Position numbers and translations under genes: made by a program
Assembly: GCA_024643655.1 (NCBI GenBank)
Contig: JAHEMM010000023.1
Coordinates: 1 to 34,199 of the forward strand
DNA: 34,199 nucleotides
Reading direction: 5' to 3'
Origin: Chitinophagaceae bacterium
GTDB lineage: Bacteria > Bacteroidota > Bacteroidia > Chitinophagales > Chitinophagaceae
The notes under the pieces: model-generated
The model's input: only the letters and a program-made list of their open reading frames with translations
Databases searched by the model: none
Told to the model about the DNA's origin: nothing
Shown: positions 23,452-31,811 of the stretch, piece after piece
Position numbering within the stretch: position 1 is the first letter of the stretch
Layout of the letters: each line of letters begins with the position of its first letter

Positions 23452-25845
23452 ATGGAGAATACCCAATCAGCAGCCATTTCTGATGAAGAAAAACTCTCTT
23501 TTGACCGGTTTCGGGCAGAAGTACTAAAAGATTTTGAAATTGCTTGTATAAGTCGGGAAACCAGTCTTTTAGGAAGAAAAGAAGTGCTTAGTGGTAAGGC
23601 AAAATTTGGCATTTTTGGAGATGGTAAAGAGATAGCTCAGATTGCCATGTCCAAATTCTTTCAAAATGGGGATTTTAGAAGTGGTTACTATAGAGATCAG
23701 ACTTTCATGTTGGCAGCAGGTCTTGCCACAACTGAGCAAATTTTTGCACAATTATATGCAGATCCTGAAAAAACAAGAGAGCCTTTTAGTGGTGGCCGAC
23801 AAATGAATTGCCATTTTGCTACGCCTTTTGTTGATGAAAATGGAGAATGGCTAGATTTAGCTGAAGTTAAAAATATATCCAGCGATATTGCACCTACGGC
23901 AGGACAAATGCCCAGAGCATTAGGTTTAGCATTCGCTTCAAGAGCTTTTAGAAATATTGAACAGCTTCATGCTTTTAAGTCATTGTCTAATAATGGACAA
24001 GAAGTTTGCTTTGCTACAATTGGGGATGCTTCTACCAGCGAAGGTCATTTTTGGGAAACAATAAATGCTGCAGGTGTTTTGCAAGTTCCATTGGCCGTTT
24101 TTGTGTGGGACGATGGTTATGGTATTTCAGTACCAAAAAAATTTCAAACTACTAAATCTTCTGTATCTGATGCTTTAACTGGAATGCAAAAGAAGGAAGA
24201 CACCAATGGTATTAATATTTACAAAGTAAAGGGGTGGGATTATGCAGGAATGTGTGAAACATTTGAAGAAGGTATCCGGTTAGCAAGAGAAAAACATATT
24301 CCGGTTTTATTTCATGTAGAAGAAATTACTCAGCCTCAGGGACATTCTACTTCAGGTAGTCATGAAAGATATAAGTCTTCTGAAAGACTTGATTGGGAAA
24401 GAGAATGGGATGGTATTAGAAAAATGAAAGAATGGATTATTGCAAATGTTTTGGCTGATGAAAGTGAATTGGATGAAATTGCTGACAAAGCAAAAATCTA
24501 CGTAAAAGAAAGTAAAGCAAATGCCTGGACGAATTATATTTCTCCAATCAAAACACAGGTAACAAGAGCTGTTGACTTGATTGAAGCTATGGCTAATGCA
24601 TTGCCAGAGAATAAAACGAATTTGAAGAACCTGACAACAGAATTAATTGCTAACAGGGAGCCATTACGTAGAGATGTATTAAAAACATTGAGAGATGCTT
24701 TGGCAATTGTTGGCACTTCGGATGTGTCTTTTTGGACGAAGGATTATTTAAATGACTTACAAATAGAAAATGCAAGTCGATATAATTCACATTTATATAA
24801 TGAAGGACCGAAAAGTGCATTGCTAGTAACTGAAGTAAAAGCAATGTATGAAAGTGAAGCTCCACTTAAAAATGGATTTGAAATATTAAATGGATTTTTT
24901 GATGAGCTATTTACAACAAATCCTAAAGTAGTAGCCTTTGGTGAAGACCTTGGTTATATTGGCGACGTAAATCAGGGTTTTAGTGGTTTGCAAGAGAAAC
25001 ATGGCAATCAAAGAATTTTTGATACGGGTATAAGAGAATTAACTATAATGGGACAGGCTATTGGTTTAGCGTTAAGGGGATTAAGACCAATTGCTGAAAT
25101 TCAATATCTCGATTATCTGCTTTATGGTTTGCAGCCATTAAGTGATGATGTGTCCACACTTCATTACAGAACTGCAGGACAGCAAAGTTGTCCGGTTATT
25201 ATTCGCACAAGGGGTCACAGATTAGAAGGTATATGGCATAGTGGTTCTCCAATGGGTATGGTAATTAATGCCCTTCGTGGAATGTATGTTTGTGTGCCGA
25301 GAAATATGACACAGGCAGTTGGTATGTATAACACATTATTGAGAAGCAATGATCCCGGATTAGTAGTTGAGTGTTTGAATGGTTATAGATTAAAAGAAAA
25401 ATTGCCTGTTAATTTATTGGAGTTTACTGTGCCATTGGGTATACCTGAAATTATTAAAGCAGGTGCTGATGTTAGTATCGTTTCTTACGGTTCTACATTA
25501 CGGATTATTCAAGATGCGGTAGCAACATTGGAAGGCAAAGGAATCAGTTGTGAAATAATAGATGTGCAAACATTGCTGCCATTTGATATTCATCATCGAA
25601 TTTTAGATTCGCTTAAAAAAACAAACAGAATTGTTTTTGTTGACGAAGATGTACCAGGAGGAGCGGCTGCTTATATGTTTAATAAAGTAATGGAAGAGCA
25701 GGGTGGGTATAAATTTCTTGATGTTGCACCTAGAACTATAACCGGGAAAGCTCATCGCCCGTCTTATGGAAGTGATGGTGATTATTTTAGCAAACCAAAT
25801 GCTGAAGATATTATTGCTGTAATCAATGAAATGATGGCGGAATAA
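23452..25845 (+). CDS. Fused alpha-beta E1 of a branched-chain-type 2-oxoacid dehydrogenase complex
   Basis: E1 uses thiamine diphosphate to decarboxylate 2-oxo acids and passes the acyl group to the lipoyl E2. This 797-residue protein joins the usually separate alpha half (about 1-400) and beta half (about 465-797). The thiamine motif in the alpha half runs from GDASTSEG (191-198) to VWDDGYGIS, where most relatives have a GDG and NN; I believe this variant is common to the Bacteroidota fused type. The beta half holds FGEDLGYIGDVNQGF and GQAIGLALRGLRPIAEIQY. Specificity for 2-oxoisovalerate or related branched acids is inferred from family similarity, and pyruvate is possible. E2 and E3 are not in the window. 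It has its own promoter box. Confidence 0.9.
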   Translation: MENTQSAAISDEEKLSFDRFRAEVLKDFEIACISRETSLLGRKEVLSGKAKFGIFGDGKEIAQIAMSKFFQNGDFRSGYYRDQTFMLAAGLATTEQIFAQLYADPEKTREPFSGGRQMNCHFATPFVDENGEWLDLAEVKNISSDIAPTAGQMPRALGLAFASRAFRNIEQLHAFKSLSNNGQEVCFATIGDASTSEGHFWETINAAGVLQVPLAVFVWDDGYGISVPKKFQTTKSSVSDALTGMQKKEDTNGINIYKVKGWDYAGMCETFEEGIRLAREKHIPVLFHVEEITQPQGHSTSGSHERYKSSERLDWEREWDGIRKMKEWIIANVLADESELDEIADKAKIYVKESKANAWTNYISPIKTQVTRAVDLIEAMANALPENKTNLKNLTTELIANREPLRRDVLKTLRDALAIVGTSDVSFWTKDYLNDLQIENASRYNSHLYNEGPKSALLVTEVKAMYESEAPLKNGFEILNGFFDELFTTNPKVVAFGEDLGYIGDVNQGFSGLQEKHGNQRIFDTGIRELTIMGQAIGLALRGLRPIAEIQYLDYLLYGLQPLSDDVSTLHYRTAGQQSCPVIIRTRGHRLEGIWHSGSPMGMVINALRGMYVCVPRNMTQAVGMYNTLLRSNDPGLVVECLNGYRLKEKLPVNLLEFTVPLGIPEIIKAGADVSIVSYGSTLRIIQDAVATLEGKGISCEIIDVQTLLPFDIHHRILDSLKKTNRIVFVDEDVPGGAAAYMFNKVMEEQGGYKFLDVAPRTITGKAHRPSYGSDGDYFSKPNAEDIIAVINEMMAE

Positions 25846-25930
25846 AAAGAGAGATTGTTTTGAATTGGATTGCTTAAGGAAATGTTGTACTTTAATTCAT
25901 AATCAATTCATTCATCAAAATAAACCACTT

Positions 25931-26161
25931 ATGTCAATTGTAAAAGTTATTGAAGTAATTGCTTCTTCAGAAAAAAGTTTTAACGATGCTGTTGAACAAG
26001 CTGTAAAGGAAAGCTCAAAAACTATCCGTAATATCGATTCTGTTTGGGTAAAAGATATGAAAGCACATGTAAAAGATGGGAAAATAAAATCCTATGGTGT
26101 AATCTGTAAGGTTTCATTCAGATTGGATGGAGAAGAAAAAAAGAAAAAGAAGAAAGACTAA
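25931..26161 (+). CDS. Dodecin family flavin-binding protein
   Basis: Dodecins form hollow spheres of twelve subunits that bind and buffer flavins. The 76-residue protein from the ATG at 25931 has the expected strand-helix-strand-strand plan: VKVIEVIASSEKSFNDAVEQ, then NIDSVWVKDMKAHVKDG and YGVICKVSFRL. The tryptophan in DSVWVKDM is the conserved flavin-stacking residue. A tail of eight lysines ends it. The longer frame from 25865 adds a poor upstream extension with no family resemblance. It lies 85 bases after the E1 gene and is followed by a terminator. Confidence 0.92.
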   Translation: MSIVKVIEVIASSEKSFNDAVEQAVKESSKTIRNIDSVWVKDMKAHVKDGKIKSYGVICKVSFRLDGEEKKKKKKD

Positions 26162-26180
26162 TCAGTTAATATCTATTTTC

Positions 26181-26215
26181 AATCCCATTCTGAATAGTCG
26201 GAATGGGATTCTTTA
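26181..26215 (+). terminator. Dodecin terminator
   Basis: AATCCCATTC (26181-26190) and GAATGGGATT (26201-26210) pair perfectly over 10 bases around a 10-base loop, followed by CTTTATT. Confidence 0.85.
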
Positions 26216-26228
26216 TTAACAAAAGCCA

Positions 26229-26855
26229 ATGCCAACACATTTTTTATTTATAATAGATATTTTAGGTACAATATCTTTTGCCGTCTCCGGGGCTTTTATG
26301 GCAATGGATAAAAAATTGGATCCGTTTGGCGTATTAGTCATTGCATTTGTAACAGCCATTGGTGGCGGTACGTTACGGGATATTTTAATTGGTAATCTTC
26401 CAGTAAGCTGGTTGCAAAATGAAACTGCAACAATTGTAATATTTTTTTCAGCTGTTGTAACAATGTTTTTTGGAAAATATCTGAAACATCTTTCTACAAC
26501 ATTGTTTTTATTTGATGCATTAGGTCTGGGTTTGTTTACTATTGTAGGTATTAAATTAGGTATCAGACAGGATTTTAGCGTTGGCATTTGCATTACTTTA
26601 GGTACAATCACAGCCTGCTTTGGTGGAGTTGTGCGGGATGTATTACTCAATAACATTCCTTTACTATTCAGAAAAGAGATTTATGCAATGGCATGTATAA
26701 TCGGAGGGTTAATATATTTTCTTTTGTTGAAATTAACAGTAGTTGCTGACCTGGCTACTATTTTATGTATACTAATCATTTTTGTAATTCGAATTCTGGC
26801 AGTTCGATATAAAATATCTTTACCACAATTATATAATACAACTAGCAAAGAATGA
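26229..26855 (+). CDS. TRIC/UPF0126 family membrane protein
   Basis: A 208-residue inner-membrane protein of the trimeric intracellular cation channel family (UPF0126, YicG/YadS-like; also called glycine transporter domain). Two internal repeats are seen, each with a GG-x(1-2)-RD motif: AIGGGTLRDILIG (about residues 43-55) and FGGVVRDVLL (about 136-145). Around seven hydrophobic segments fill the length, as in the archaeal and bacterial TRIC structures. The transported ion or solute is not known. Its stop codon overlaps the start of the next gene (ATGA), so translation is likely coupled to PhzF. Confidence 0.9.
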   Translation: MPTHFLFIIDILGTISFAVSGAFMAMDKKLDPFGVLVIAFVTAIGGGTLRDILIGNLPVSWLQNETATIVIFFSAVVTMFFGKYLKHLSTTLFLFDALGLGLFTIVGIKLGIRQDFSVGICITLGTITACFGGVVRDVLLNNIPLLFRKEIYAMACIIGGLIYFLLLKLTVVADLATILCILIIFVIRILAVRYKISLPQLYNTTSKE

Positions 26856-27634
26856 AGCTTGCAATTTACCAGATTGATGCTTTTGCAGATAAATTGTTTA
26901 CTGGAAATCCTGCCGCAGTTATCCCTTTAGAAAAATGGATTGATGATTACCTGATGCAGCAAATTGCCATGGAAAACAACCTGGCGGAAACAGTTTTCTT
27001 TGTTCCGAAAGAAGATGATTTTGAGATACGATGGTTTACACCGGCATTGGAAATTAATTTATGCGGTCATGCAACATTGGCATCTGCTTTTGTTTTGTAT
27101 ACAATTTTGGATTACAACAAGCCTTCCGTTATTTTTCATTCCAAAAGCGGTCCGTTGGTTGTTAGGCTTGATGGCGATTTGTTGAAAATGGATTTCCCTT
27201 CCTGGAAGCCTGAAGGAATAACTGAATATCCTGATGAGTTATTAGAATCGTTGGGCAATCCTGAGGTTGCCGGAGTCTTCAAAAACAGGGAATATATAGT
27301 CGAATTAAAAAATGAAGATGCAGTTATCTCTTGTAGTCCTGATTTTTCATTGATGAAGAAGTTGGACAAAATGGTCATTATTACGGCACCCGGTAAAGAA
27401 GTAGATTTTGTCTCCCGTTTTTTTGCTCCTACTGCAGGCATTGATGAAGATCCTGTTACTGGTTCTGCGCATTCACAACTAATCCCTTTTTGGAGTGAGA
27501 AACTTGGCAAAGAAAAGATGCAGGCAAAGCAATTATCGAAAAGAGGGGGCGAACTTTATTGCAAACAAAAAGGAGATAGAGTAATTATTGGCGGTAAATG
27601 TGTTTACTATATGAAAGGTGAAATTGAAATATAA
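26852..27634 (+). CDS. PhzF family isomerase-fold protein
   Basis: A 260-residue cytoplasmic protein of the diaminopimelate epimerase-like PhzF fold. The start IYQIDAFADKLFTGNPAAV, the glutamate in ENNLAETVFF (E46, the PhzF acid/base), CGHATLAS and DEDPVTGSAHS are all present. Family members isomerise trans-2,3-dihydro-3-hydroxyanthranilate in phenazine producers, but most, including this, sit outside any phenazine cluster and have unknown substrates. The start overlaps the TRIC gene by four bases, so the two are cotranscribed. A name implying phenazine synthesis would be misleading. Confidence 0.92.
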   Translation: MKLAIYQIDAFADKLFTGNPAAVIPLEKWIDDYLMQQIAMENNLAETVFFVPKEDDFEIRWFTPALEINLCGHATLASAFVLYTILDYNKPSVIFHSKSGPLVVRLDGDLLKMDFPSWKPEGITEYPDELLESLGNPEVAGVFKNREYIVELKNEDAVISCSPDFSLMKKLDKMVIITAPGKEVDFVSRFFAPTAGIDEDPVTGSAHSQLIPFWSEKLGKEKMQAKQLSKRGGELYCKQKGDRVIIGGKCVYYMKGEIEI

Positions 27635-27639
27635 AAAAG

Positions 27640-28050
27640 TTACACCAAAAATCTATTGCTTACTTCCGGTGTTGGTATCATGCAGCTTTCTCTTTTTCCA
27701 AACCATTTATAACGTCTTTTTGCAAACCATTTATAAATGGGCTGACTCATGAAGGAAGGAATAATGATGAAAGCGTACAGTGCTTTGGCAGGCCAGTCGA
27801 GGTATTTGCAAATTCTTATCGCTGCATTAGCATACGTATAAGGAACCCCTTTATTAATAAATACTATCGTATCTGCTGTTGGTGAAATTTGAAACTGATC
27901 TCTCAAGCTTTTGCCAGCTTCCGATTCTAAAGGAGCAAACTTTAAGTTTCCTTTTTTATCATTAAGAATTGCAAAACTTACCATTCTATTACAAAAATTA
28001 CAAACCCCATCAAAAAGTACGACAGGATGATCAGTAACTGAATTGTTCAT
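27640..28050 (-). CDS. DCC-family (DUF393) thiol-disulfide oxidoreductase-like protein
   Basis: A 136-residue protein of the DCC (DUF393) family, named for its N-terminal D-x-x-C-x-x-C motif. Here the motif is FDGVCNFCN with D14, C17 and C20, followed by KFAPLESEAG and FINKGVPYTYANAAIRICKYL. The family has a thioredoxin-like fold and is presumed to be a redox enzyme, but substrates are not established. It is convergent with PhzF, only five bases apart, and divergent from nothing nearby except the tRNA-Glu unit downstream in sequence. Cytoplasmic; no signal peptide. Confidence 0.92.
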   Translation of the reverse strand: MNNSVTDHPVVLFDGVCNFCNRMVSFAILNDKKGNLKFAPLESEAGKSLRDQFQISPTADTIVFINKGVPYTYANAAIRICKYLDWPAKALYAFIIIPSFMSQPIYKWFAKRRYKWFGKRESCMIPTPEVSNRFLV

Positions 28051-28103
28051 GTAACAAAATTACAGTACTACTGTTTGATAGAATTGTCTATTTCAAAGTA
28101 GAA

Positions 28104-28134
28104 AGAAAAAAGGCTTTGAGTAATCAAAGCCTTT
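28104..28134 (-). terminator. tRNA-Glu terminator
   Basis: AAAGGCTTTGA (28109-28119) and TCAAAGCCTTT (28124-28134) are perfect complements around a four-base loop; on the minus strand a T-rich tail follows. It begins two bases after the tRNA 3' end. Confidence 0.92.
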
Positions 28135-28136
28135 GG

Positions 28137-28208
28137 TAGCCCGTACGAGATTCGAACTCGTATCACCACCGTGAAAGGGTGGTGTCCTAACCCTTAGACG
28201 AACGGGCC
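28137..28208 (-). tRNA. tRNA-Glu (anticodon TTC)
   Basis: A 72-base cloverleaf on the minus strand. The acceptor GGCCCGT pairs with ACGGGCT (1-72 is G-U), the anticodon loop is CTTTCAC with stem ACCAC/GTGGT, the T-loop is TTCGAAT, and the discriminator is A. CCA is not encoded, as with tRNA-Met in this window. It has the best promoter in the window and its own terminator. Confidence 0.97.
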
Positions 28209-28221
28209 GTTTTAGGGACGG

Positions 28222-28253
28222 CAAAGATAGTTGTGTGACAGTTTTTGGCCAAA
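28222..28253 (-). promoter_or_regulatory. tRNA-Glu promoter, complete -33/-7 pair
   Basis: On the minus strand, TTTG (28250-28253) is followed by exactly 20 bases and then TATCTTTG (28222-28229): the complete Bacteroidota sigma-factor consensus, placed 13 bases before the mature tRNA. Confidence 0.85.
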
Positions 28254-28344
28254 TGTTTTTGACTTAGTTTTTCACAGCTTTATTCAGGCTGGTGAATAAA
28301 CGATTTTGATCGAATTTCACAATATTCAGCTTGCTAAGTTTTCG

Positions 28345-28352
28345 TACCTTCG
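28345..28352 (+). promoter_or_regulatory. gapA near-consensus -7 box
   Basis: TACCTTCG differs from TAnnTTTG by one base and lies 63 bases before the gapA ATG, giving a leader of about 60 bases. No -33 box is obvious. The rest of the 28209-28415 gap shows nothing further. Confidence 0.4.
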
Positions 28353-28415
28353 CCCCTCTTTTATCAGCCAGGGCTTTGGCAATGGTTGAATTTATAACTA
28401 ATAAACTTTAAAATA

Positions 28416-29429
28416 ATGAGTACTGTAAAAGTCGCCATCAATGGATTCGGTAGAATTGGCCGTCTTGTTTATCGTCAGATATATAATATGAAAGGTATTG
28501 ATGTGGTTGCCGTAAATGACCTTACCAGCCCCGAAGTGTTGGCCCATTTACTTAAATATGATAGTGCTCAGGGGCGATTTGATGCCGATATTAAAGTTTC
28601 GGGTGATGCAATAACCGTTAATGGCGATCATGTAAAAATTTATGCCCAAAAAGATCCTTCACAAATTCCTTGGGCCAGTCATGATGTAGATGTTGTAATT
28701 GAAAGCACCGGATTTTTTGCTGATAAAGATAAAGCTGCTGCGCATATTACTGCCGGAGCAAAAAGAGTTGTAATCTCCGCACCAGCTACAGGCGATTTAA
28801 AAACTGTTGTTTTTAATGTAAACCACAGCATTCTTGATGGAAGTGAAACAATAATTTCTTGTGCATCTTGTACAACCAATTGCCTTGCACCGATGGCCAA
28901 AGTATTGAATGATAAGTACGGAATCGTTACGGGCATTATGACTACCATCCATGCTTACACAAACGATCAGAATACGTTAGATGCGCCACATCCAAAAGGT
29001 GATTTGCGCAGAGCAAGAGCAGCCGCAGCTAATATTGTTCCAAATAGTACAGGTGCAGCAAAAGCAATTGGTTTGGTTTTACCTGAGTTAAAAGGAAAAT
29101 TAGATGGTGGTGCGCAAAGAGTGCCAACAATTACCGGTTCATTAACCGAGTTAACTACTATACTGGAGAAAACAGTTACGGTGGAGCAGATTAATGCTGA
29201 CATGAAAGCTGCGGCCGATGAAAGTTTTGGATATAATGAAGATGAGATTGTAAGTAGCGATATAATTGGTATTCATTACGGATCACTATTTGATGCTACC
29301 CAGACAAAAGTGATGACAATGGGAGATAAGCAATTGGTGAAAACTGTAAGTTGGTACGACAATGAAATGAGTTACGTAAGTCAGCTGGTAAGAACGGTGA
29401 ATTATTTTGCTCAACTGATCAATAAATAA
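28416..29429 (+). CDS. gapA: Glyceraldehyde-3-phosphate dehydrogenase, type I
   Basis: GapA oxidises glyceraldehyde 3-phosphate to 1,3-bisphosphoglycerate with NAD and phosphate in glycolysis. The 337-residue protein has the NAD-binding start [11 protein letters not shown], the catalytic SCTTNC with C152, and H179 in [11 protein letters not shown]. An aspartate after the beta-2 strand (VAVNDLTSP) favours NAD over NADP. A terminator follows within 20 bases, and pgk, the next glycolytic step, is two genes downstream. The identification is certain; the gene could be read as gap or gapA. Confidence 0.97.
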   Translation: MSTVKVAINGFGRIGRLVYRQIYNMKGIDVVAVNDLTSPEVLAHLLKYDSAQGRFDADIKVSGDAITVNGDHVKIYAQKDPSQIPWASHDVDVVIESTGFFADKDKAAAHITAGAKRVVISAPATGDLKTVVFNVNHSILDGSETIISCASCTTNCLAPMAKVLNDKYGIVTGIMTTIHAYTNDQNTLDAPHPKGDLRRARAAAANIVPNSTGAAKAIGLVLPELKGKLDGGAQRVPTITGSLTELTTILEKTVTVEQINADMKAAADESFGYNEDEIVSSDIIGIHYGSLFDATQTKVMTMGDKQLVKTVSWYDNEMSYVSQLVRTVNYFAQLINK

Positions 29430-29445
29430 TTTTAAAAGAATATGG

Positions 29446-29487
29446 ATACCGCAACAAAAAGTCTATTTGTTGCGGTATTCTGTTTTT
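29446..29487 (+). terminator. gapA terminator
   Basis: ATACCGCAACAAA (29446-29458) and TTTGTTGCGGTAT (29466-29478) are perfect 13-base complements with a seven-base loop, followed by TCTGTTTTT. It separates gapA from the small membrane protein gene and pgk. Confidence 0.9.
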
Positions 29488-29499
29488 AATTCTGCATTG

Positions 29500-29853
29500 A
29501 TGAAAATTAAAAATATTGGTGGCTTGTCCGCTGAAGCAATACAAGAAGAAGCAACAAAAGGTGGAAAGTTTATTTATTTCGGATATACTATTTCCCTGAT
29601 TGTTCTTACTTTTAAAAGGACATCGGGAGTTTATCTGGTGAGAAAAAATGAGAATAGAAAAATGAAAGGATTGGGATTTACTTTAATCTCACTCTTATTT
29701 GGTTGGTGGGGAATTCCTTTTGGTCCAAAATTTACAATGGAAAGTATTCGTACAAATATGAAAGGTGGAAAAGATGTTACAGATGAAGTAATGGCAACAG
29801 TAGAAGGTCATATATTATTCAAAGAAGCGGAAAGAGAAAATTTAGGTAAATAA
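29500..29853 (+). CDS. Small membrane protein of unknown function between gapA and pgk
   Basis: A 117-residue protein from the ATG at 29500; the in-frame TTG at 29467 lies inside the gapA terminator and is rejected. It has two hydrophobic stretches, [15 protein letters not shown] (about residues 24-38) and [18 protein letters not shown] (about 58-75), joined by a basic loop rich in Arg and Lys ([10 protein letters not shown]). A positively charged C-terminal half follows. It is probably a small integral membrane protein. It is not recognised as a named family. It is read in the same direction as pgk, 19 bases upstream, so the two may share a transcript. A link to glycolysis is only positional. 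Confidence 0.75.
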   Translation: MKIKNIGGLSAEAIQEEATKGGKFIYFGYTISLIVLTFKRTSGVYLVRKNENRKMKGLGFTLISLLFGWWGIPFGPKFTMESIRTNMKGGKDVTDEVMATVEGHILFKEAERENLGK

Positions 29854-29872
29854 AAAAAATAAAAAGTACAAG

Positions 29873-31069
29873 ATGTCTGCATTCAACTCGCATAATTTTA
29901 ACGGACAAAAAGTTTTAATAAGAGTTGACTTCAATGTTCCTTTAAACGATTCACTTGAGATAACTGATGACAGTAGAATGAAAGCTGCTGTTCCTACTAT
30001 TAAAAAAGTAATCGCTGATGGCGGAAAAGTAATTTTAATGAGTCATTTTGGTCGCCCAAAAGATGGACCCGAAGAAAAGTACTCATTAAAACATTTAATA
30101 AATCATCTTAGTGTTTTGCTTGATGGGGCAACCGTCCTTTTCGCTAATGATTGTATAGGTGAACAAGCTAACCTCACAGCGAGTATGTTGCGCAATGGCG
30201 AAGTATTGCTTTTAGAGAATCTTCGGTTTCATAAAGAAGAAGAAAAAGGGGATGAAGGGTTCGCAAAAAAATTAGCTGAGTTGGGAGATGTTTGGGTTAA
30301 TGATGCTTTTGGTACTGCACATAGAGCTCATGCATCAACTGCAGTAATTGGTAAATTTTTTGAAGCAAATAAACGATTTTTTGGCTTGTTGATGGAAGGG
30401 GAAGTCGCAAGTGCAGAGAAAGTATTACATAAAGCAGAAAAACCTTTTGTTGCAATCATTGGCGGAGCAAAAGTAAGTGACAAGATTCTGATCATTGAAA
30501 ACTTACTGGAAAGAGCAACAGATATAATTATTGGTGGAGGGATGGCTTTTACTTTTATGAAAGCACAAGGTGGAACAATTGGAAATTCTTTATGTGAAAA
30601 TGATAGATTAGATATAGCTTTAAAAATATTGAAGCTGGCTAAAGAAAAAAGTGTAAATATTCACTTGCCTTCAGATTCTGTTATTGCTGATAAATTTTCT
30701 GCAGATGCTGAGACAAGTGTTGCGCCAAGTAACAGTATTCCTGATGGATGGATGGGATTAGATATAGGCTCACATGCTTGTCATCAATTTTCAAATGTGA
30801 TTAAAGCTTCAAAAACAATTTTATGGAATGGTCCTATGGGTGTTTTTGAAATGCCGAAATTTCAACACGGCACAAAAACAATTGCTATTGCTGTAGCAGA
30901 AGCCACACAAAATGGAGCATTTTCTTTAGTAGGTGGTGGTGATTCTGTAGCTGCTGTAAATCAATTCGGATTTGCAGATCAGGTTAGTTACGTTTCAACT
31001 GGGGGAGGCGCTATGCTCGAATATTTTGAAGGAAAAACCCTGCCGGGAATTGCTGCAGTAAAAGGATAA
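29873..31069 (+). CDS. pgk: Phosphoglycerate kinase
   Basis: Pgk transfers a phosphate from 1,3-bisphosphoglycerate to ADP, the first ATP-forming step of glycolysis, in the cytoplasm. The 398-residue length is normal. The N-domain substrate site is shown by RVDFNVPL (R17, D19, N21) and HFGRPKDG (H58, R61), plus [16 protein letters not shown]. The C-domain nucleotide site is shown by [20 protein letters not shown] (from W318) and GGGDSVAAV (354-362). It lies downstream of gapA, separated by a terminator and one small membrane protein gene. Certain. Confidence 0.98.
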   Translation: MSAFNSHNFNGQKVLIRVDFNVPLNDSLEITDDSRMKAAVPTIKKVIADGGKVILMSHFGRPKDGPEEKYSLKHLINHLSVLLDGATVLFANDCIGEQANLTASMLRNGEVLLLENLRFHKEEEKGDEGFAKKLAELGDVWVNDAFGTAHRAHASTAVIGKFFEANKRFFGLLMEGEVASAEKVLHKAEKPFVAIIGGAKVSDKILIIENLLERATDIIIGGGMAFTFMKAQGGTIGNSLCENDRLDIALKILKLAKEKSVNIHLPSDSVIADKFSADAETSVAPSNSIPDGWMGLDIGSHACHQFSNVIKASKTILWNGPMGVFEMPKFQHGTKTIAIAVAEATQNGAFSLVGGGDSVAAVNQFGFADQVSYVSTGGGAMLEYFEGKTLPGIAAVKG

Positions 31070-31115
31070 ATTCTTTAACAGTATCATAAATAATAACATA
31101 ATCGGTAGAAACAAT

Positions 31116-31147
31116 GTTTTCGTCGGTAATTTTCATTTACCGAAAAC
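31116..31147 (+). repeat. Imperfect hairpin between pgk and the lemA operon
   Basis: GTTTTC and GAAAAC (at 31116-31121 and 31142-31147) enclose GGTAA/TTACC with a bulge on each side. There is no T-run after it, so an efficient intrinsic terminator is doubtful. It may still form in the 137-base gap between pgk and lemA. Confidence 0.3.
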
Positions 31148-31206
31148 AAAATTCATGTTATTTCAAAATTCTTACTTTTACAATCTAATTTTTAAATTAA
31201 ACTATC

Positions 31207-31800
31207 ATGAAAGGAACTCGTAATCTGACGTTATTAATAATTGGTGCTTTTGTTCTCATTCTTGGAGTATGGGGTTGTAATGGTTACAACGGCGTTGTAA
31301 AACAAGATGAGAATGTAAAAAAAGCATGGAACAATGTAAATACTGAATACCAGAAAAGAGCTGATTTGGTTGGTCAGTTAGTAAACACTGTAAAAGGTGC
31401 AGCTAATTTTGAGCAAACTACTTTAACCAATTTAGTGGAGGCAAGAGCAAAAGCTACCTCAATAAATTTAACGGCTGATGAGCTTACTCCTGAGAATATT
31501 GCAAAATTTCAGGCTGCCCAGGGCCAAATGAGTGGTGCATTAAGTCGTTTATTAGCGGTTGTTGAAAACTATCCTGATTTAAAAGCAACCCAAAACTTTC
31601 TTCAATTACAAGGTCAATTAGAAGGAATTGAGAATGAGGTTCGTAATTCACGGAAGAATTTTAATGAAGCAATAAATACTTATAATGTTAAGGTAAGATC
31701 ATTTCCAATGAATATGCTGGCAGGAATGTTTGGCTTTAAATCAAAAGAAGGTTTCAAAGCGGATGAAGGTGCTGAGAAAGCCCCTAAAGTAGAATTCTAA
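31207..31800 (+). CDS. LemA family protein, first paralogue
   Basis: LemA proteins are membrane-anchored four-helix bundles of unknown role, widespread in bacteria. This 197-residue copy has one N-terminal membrane helix (LLIIGAFVLILGVWGCNG, about residues 9-26). The family motif KAWNNVNTEYQKRADLVGQL (about 39-58) follows, then FEQTTL, RLLAVVENYPDLKA and the late RSFPMNM. A cysteine at residue 24 follows a hydrophobic run, but tryptophan before it makes a lipobox unlikely. It opens a four-gene operon with a second LemA and two TPM-domain proteins, a gene combination that recurs across bacteria. The mature part should face the periplasm or outside. Confidence 0.9.
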   Translation: MKGTRNLTLLIIGAFVLILGVWGCNGYNGVVKQDENVKKAWNNVNTEYQKRADLVGQLVNTVKGAANFEQTTLTNLVEARAKATSINLTADELTPENIAKFQAAQGQMSGALSRLLAVVENYPDLKATQNFLQLQGQLEGIENEVRNSRKNFNEAINTYNVKVRSFPMNMLAGMFGFKSKEGFKADEGAEKAPKVEF

Positions 31801-31811
31801 CCAATTAAAAA

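Noticed and set aside
26216-26656. Minus-strand open frame opposite the TRIC gene
   Set aside because: Shadow of a strongly recognised membrane protein; no start context or family pattern.
26852-27634. Phenazine biosynthesis cluster suggested by PhzF
   Set aside because: No other phenazine genes are nearby; PhzF-fold proteins are widespread outside phenazine producers.
29467-29499. TTG start for the small membrane protein between gapA and pgk
   Set aside because: It lies inside the gapA terminator hairpin.
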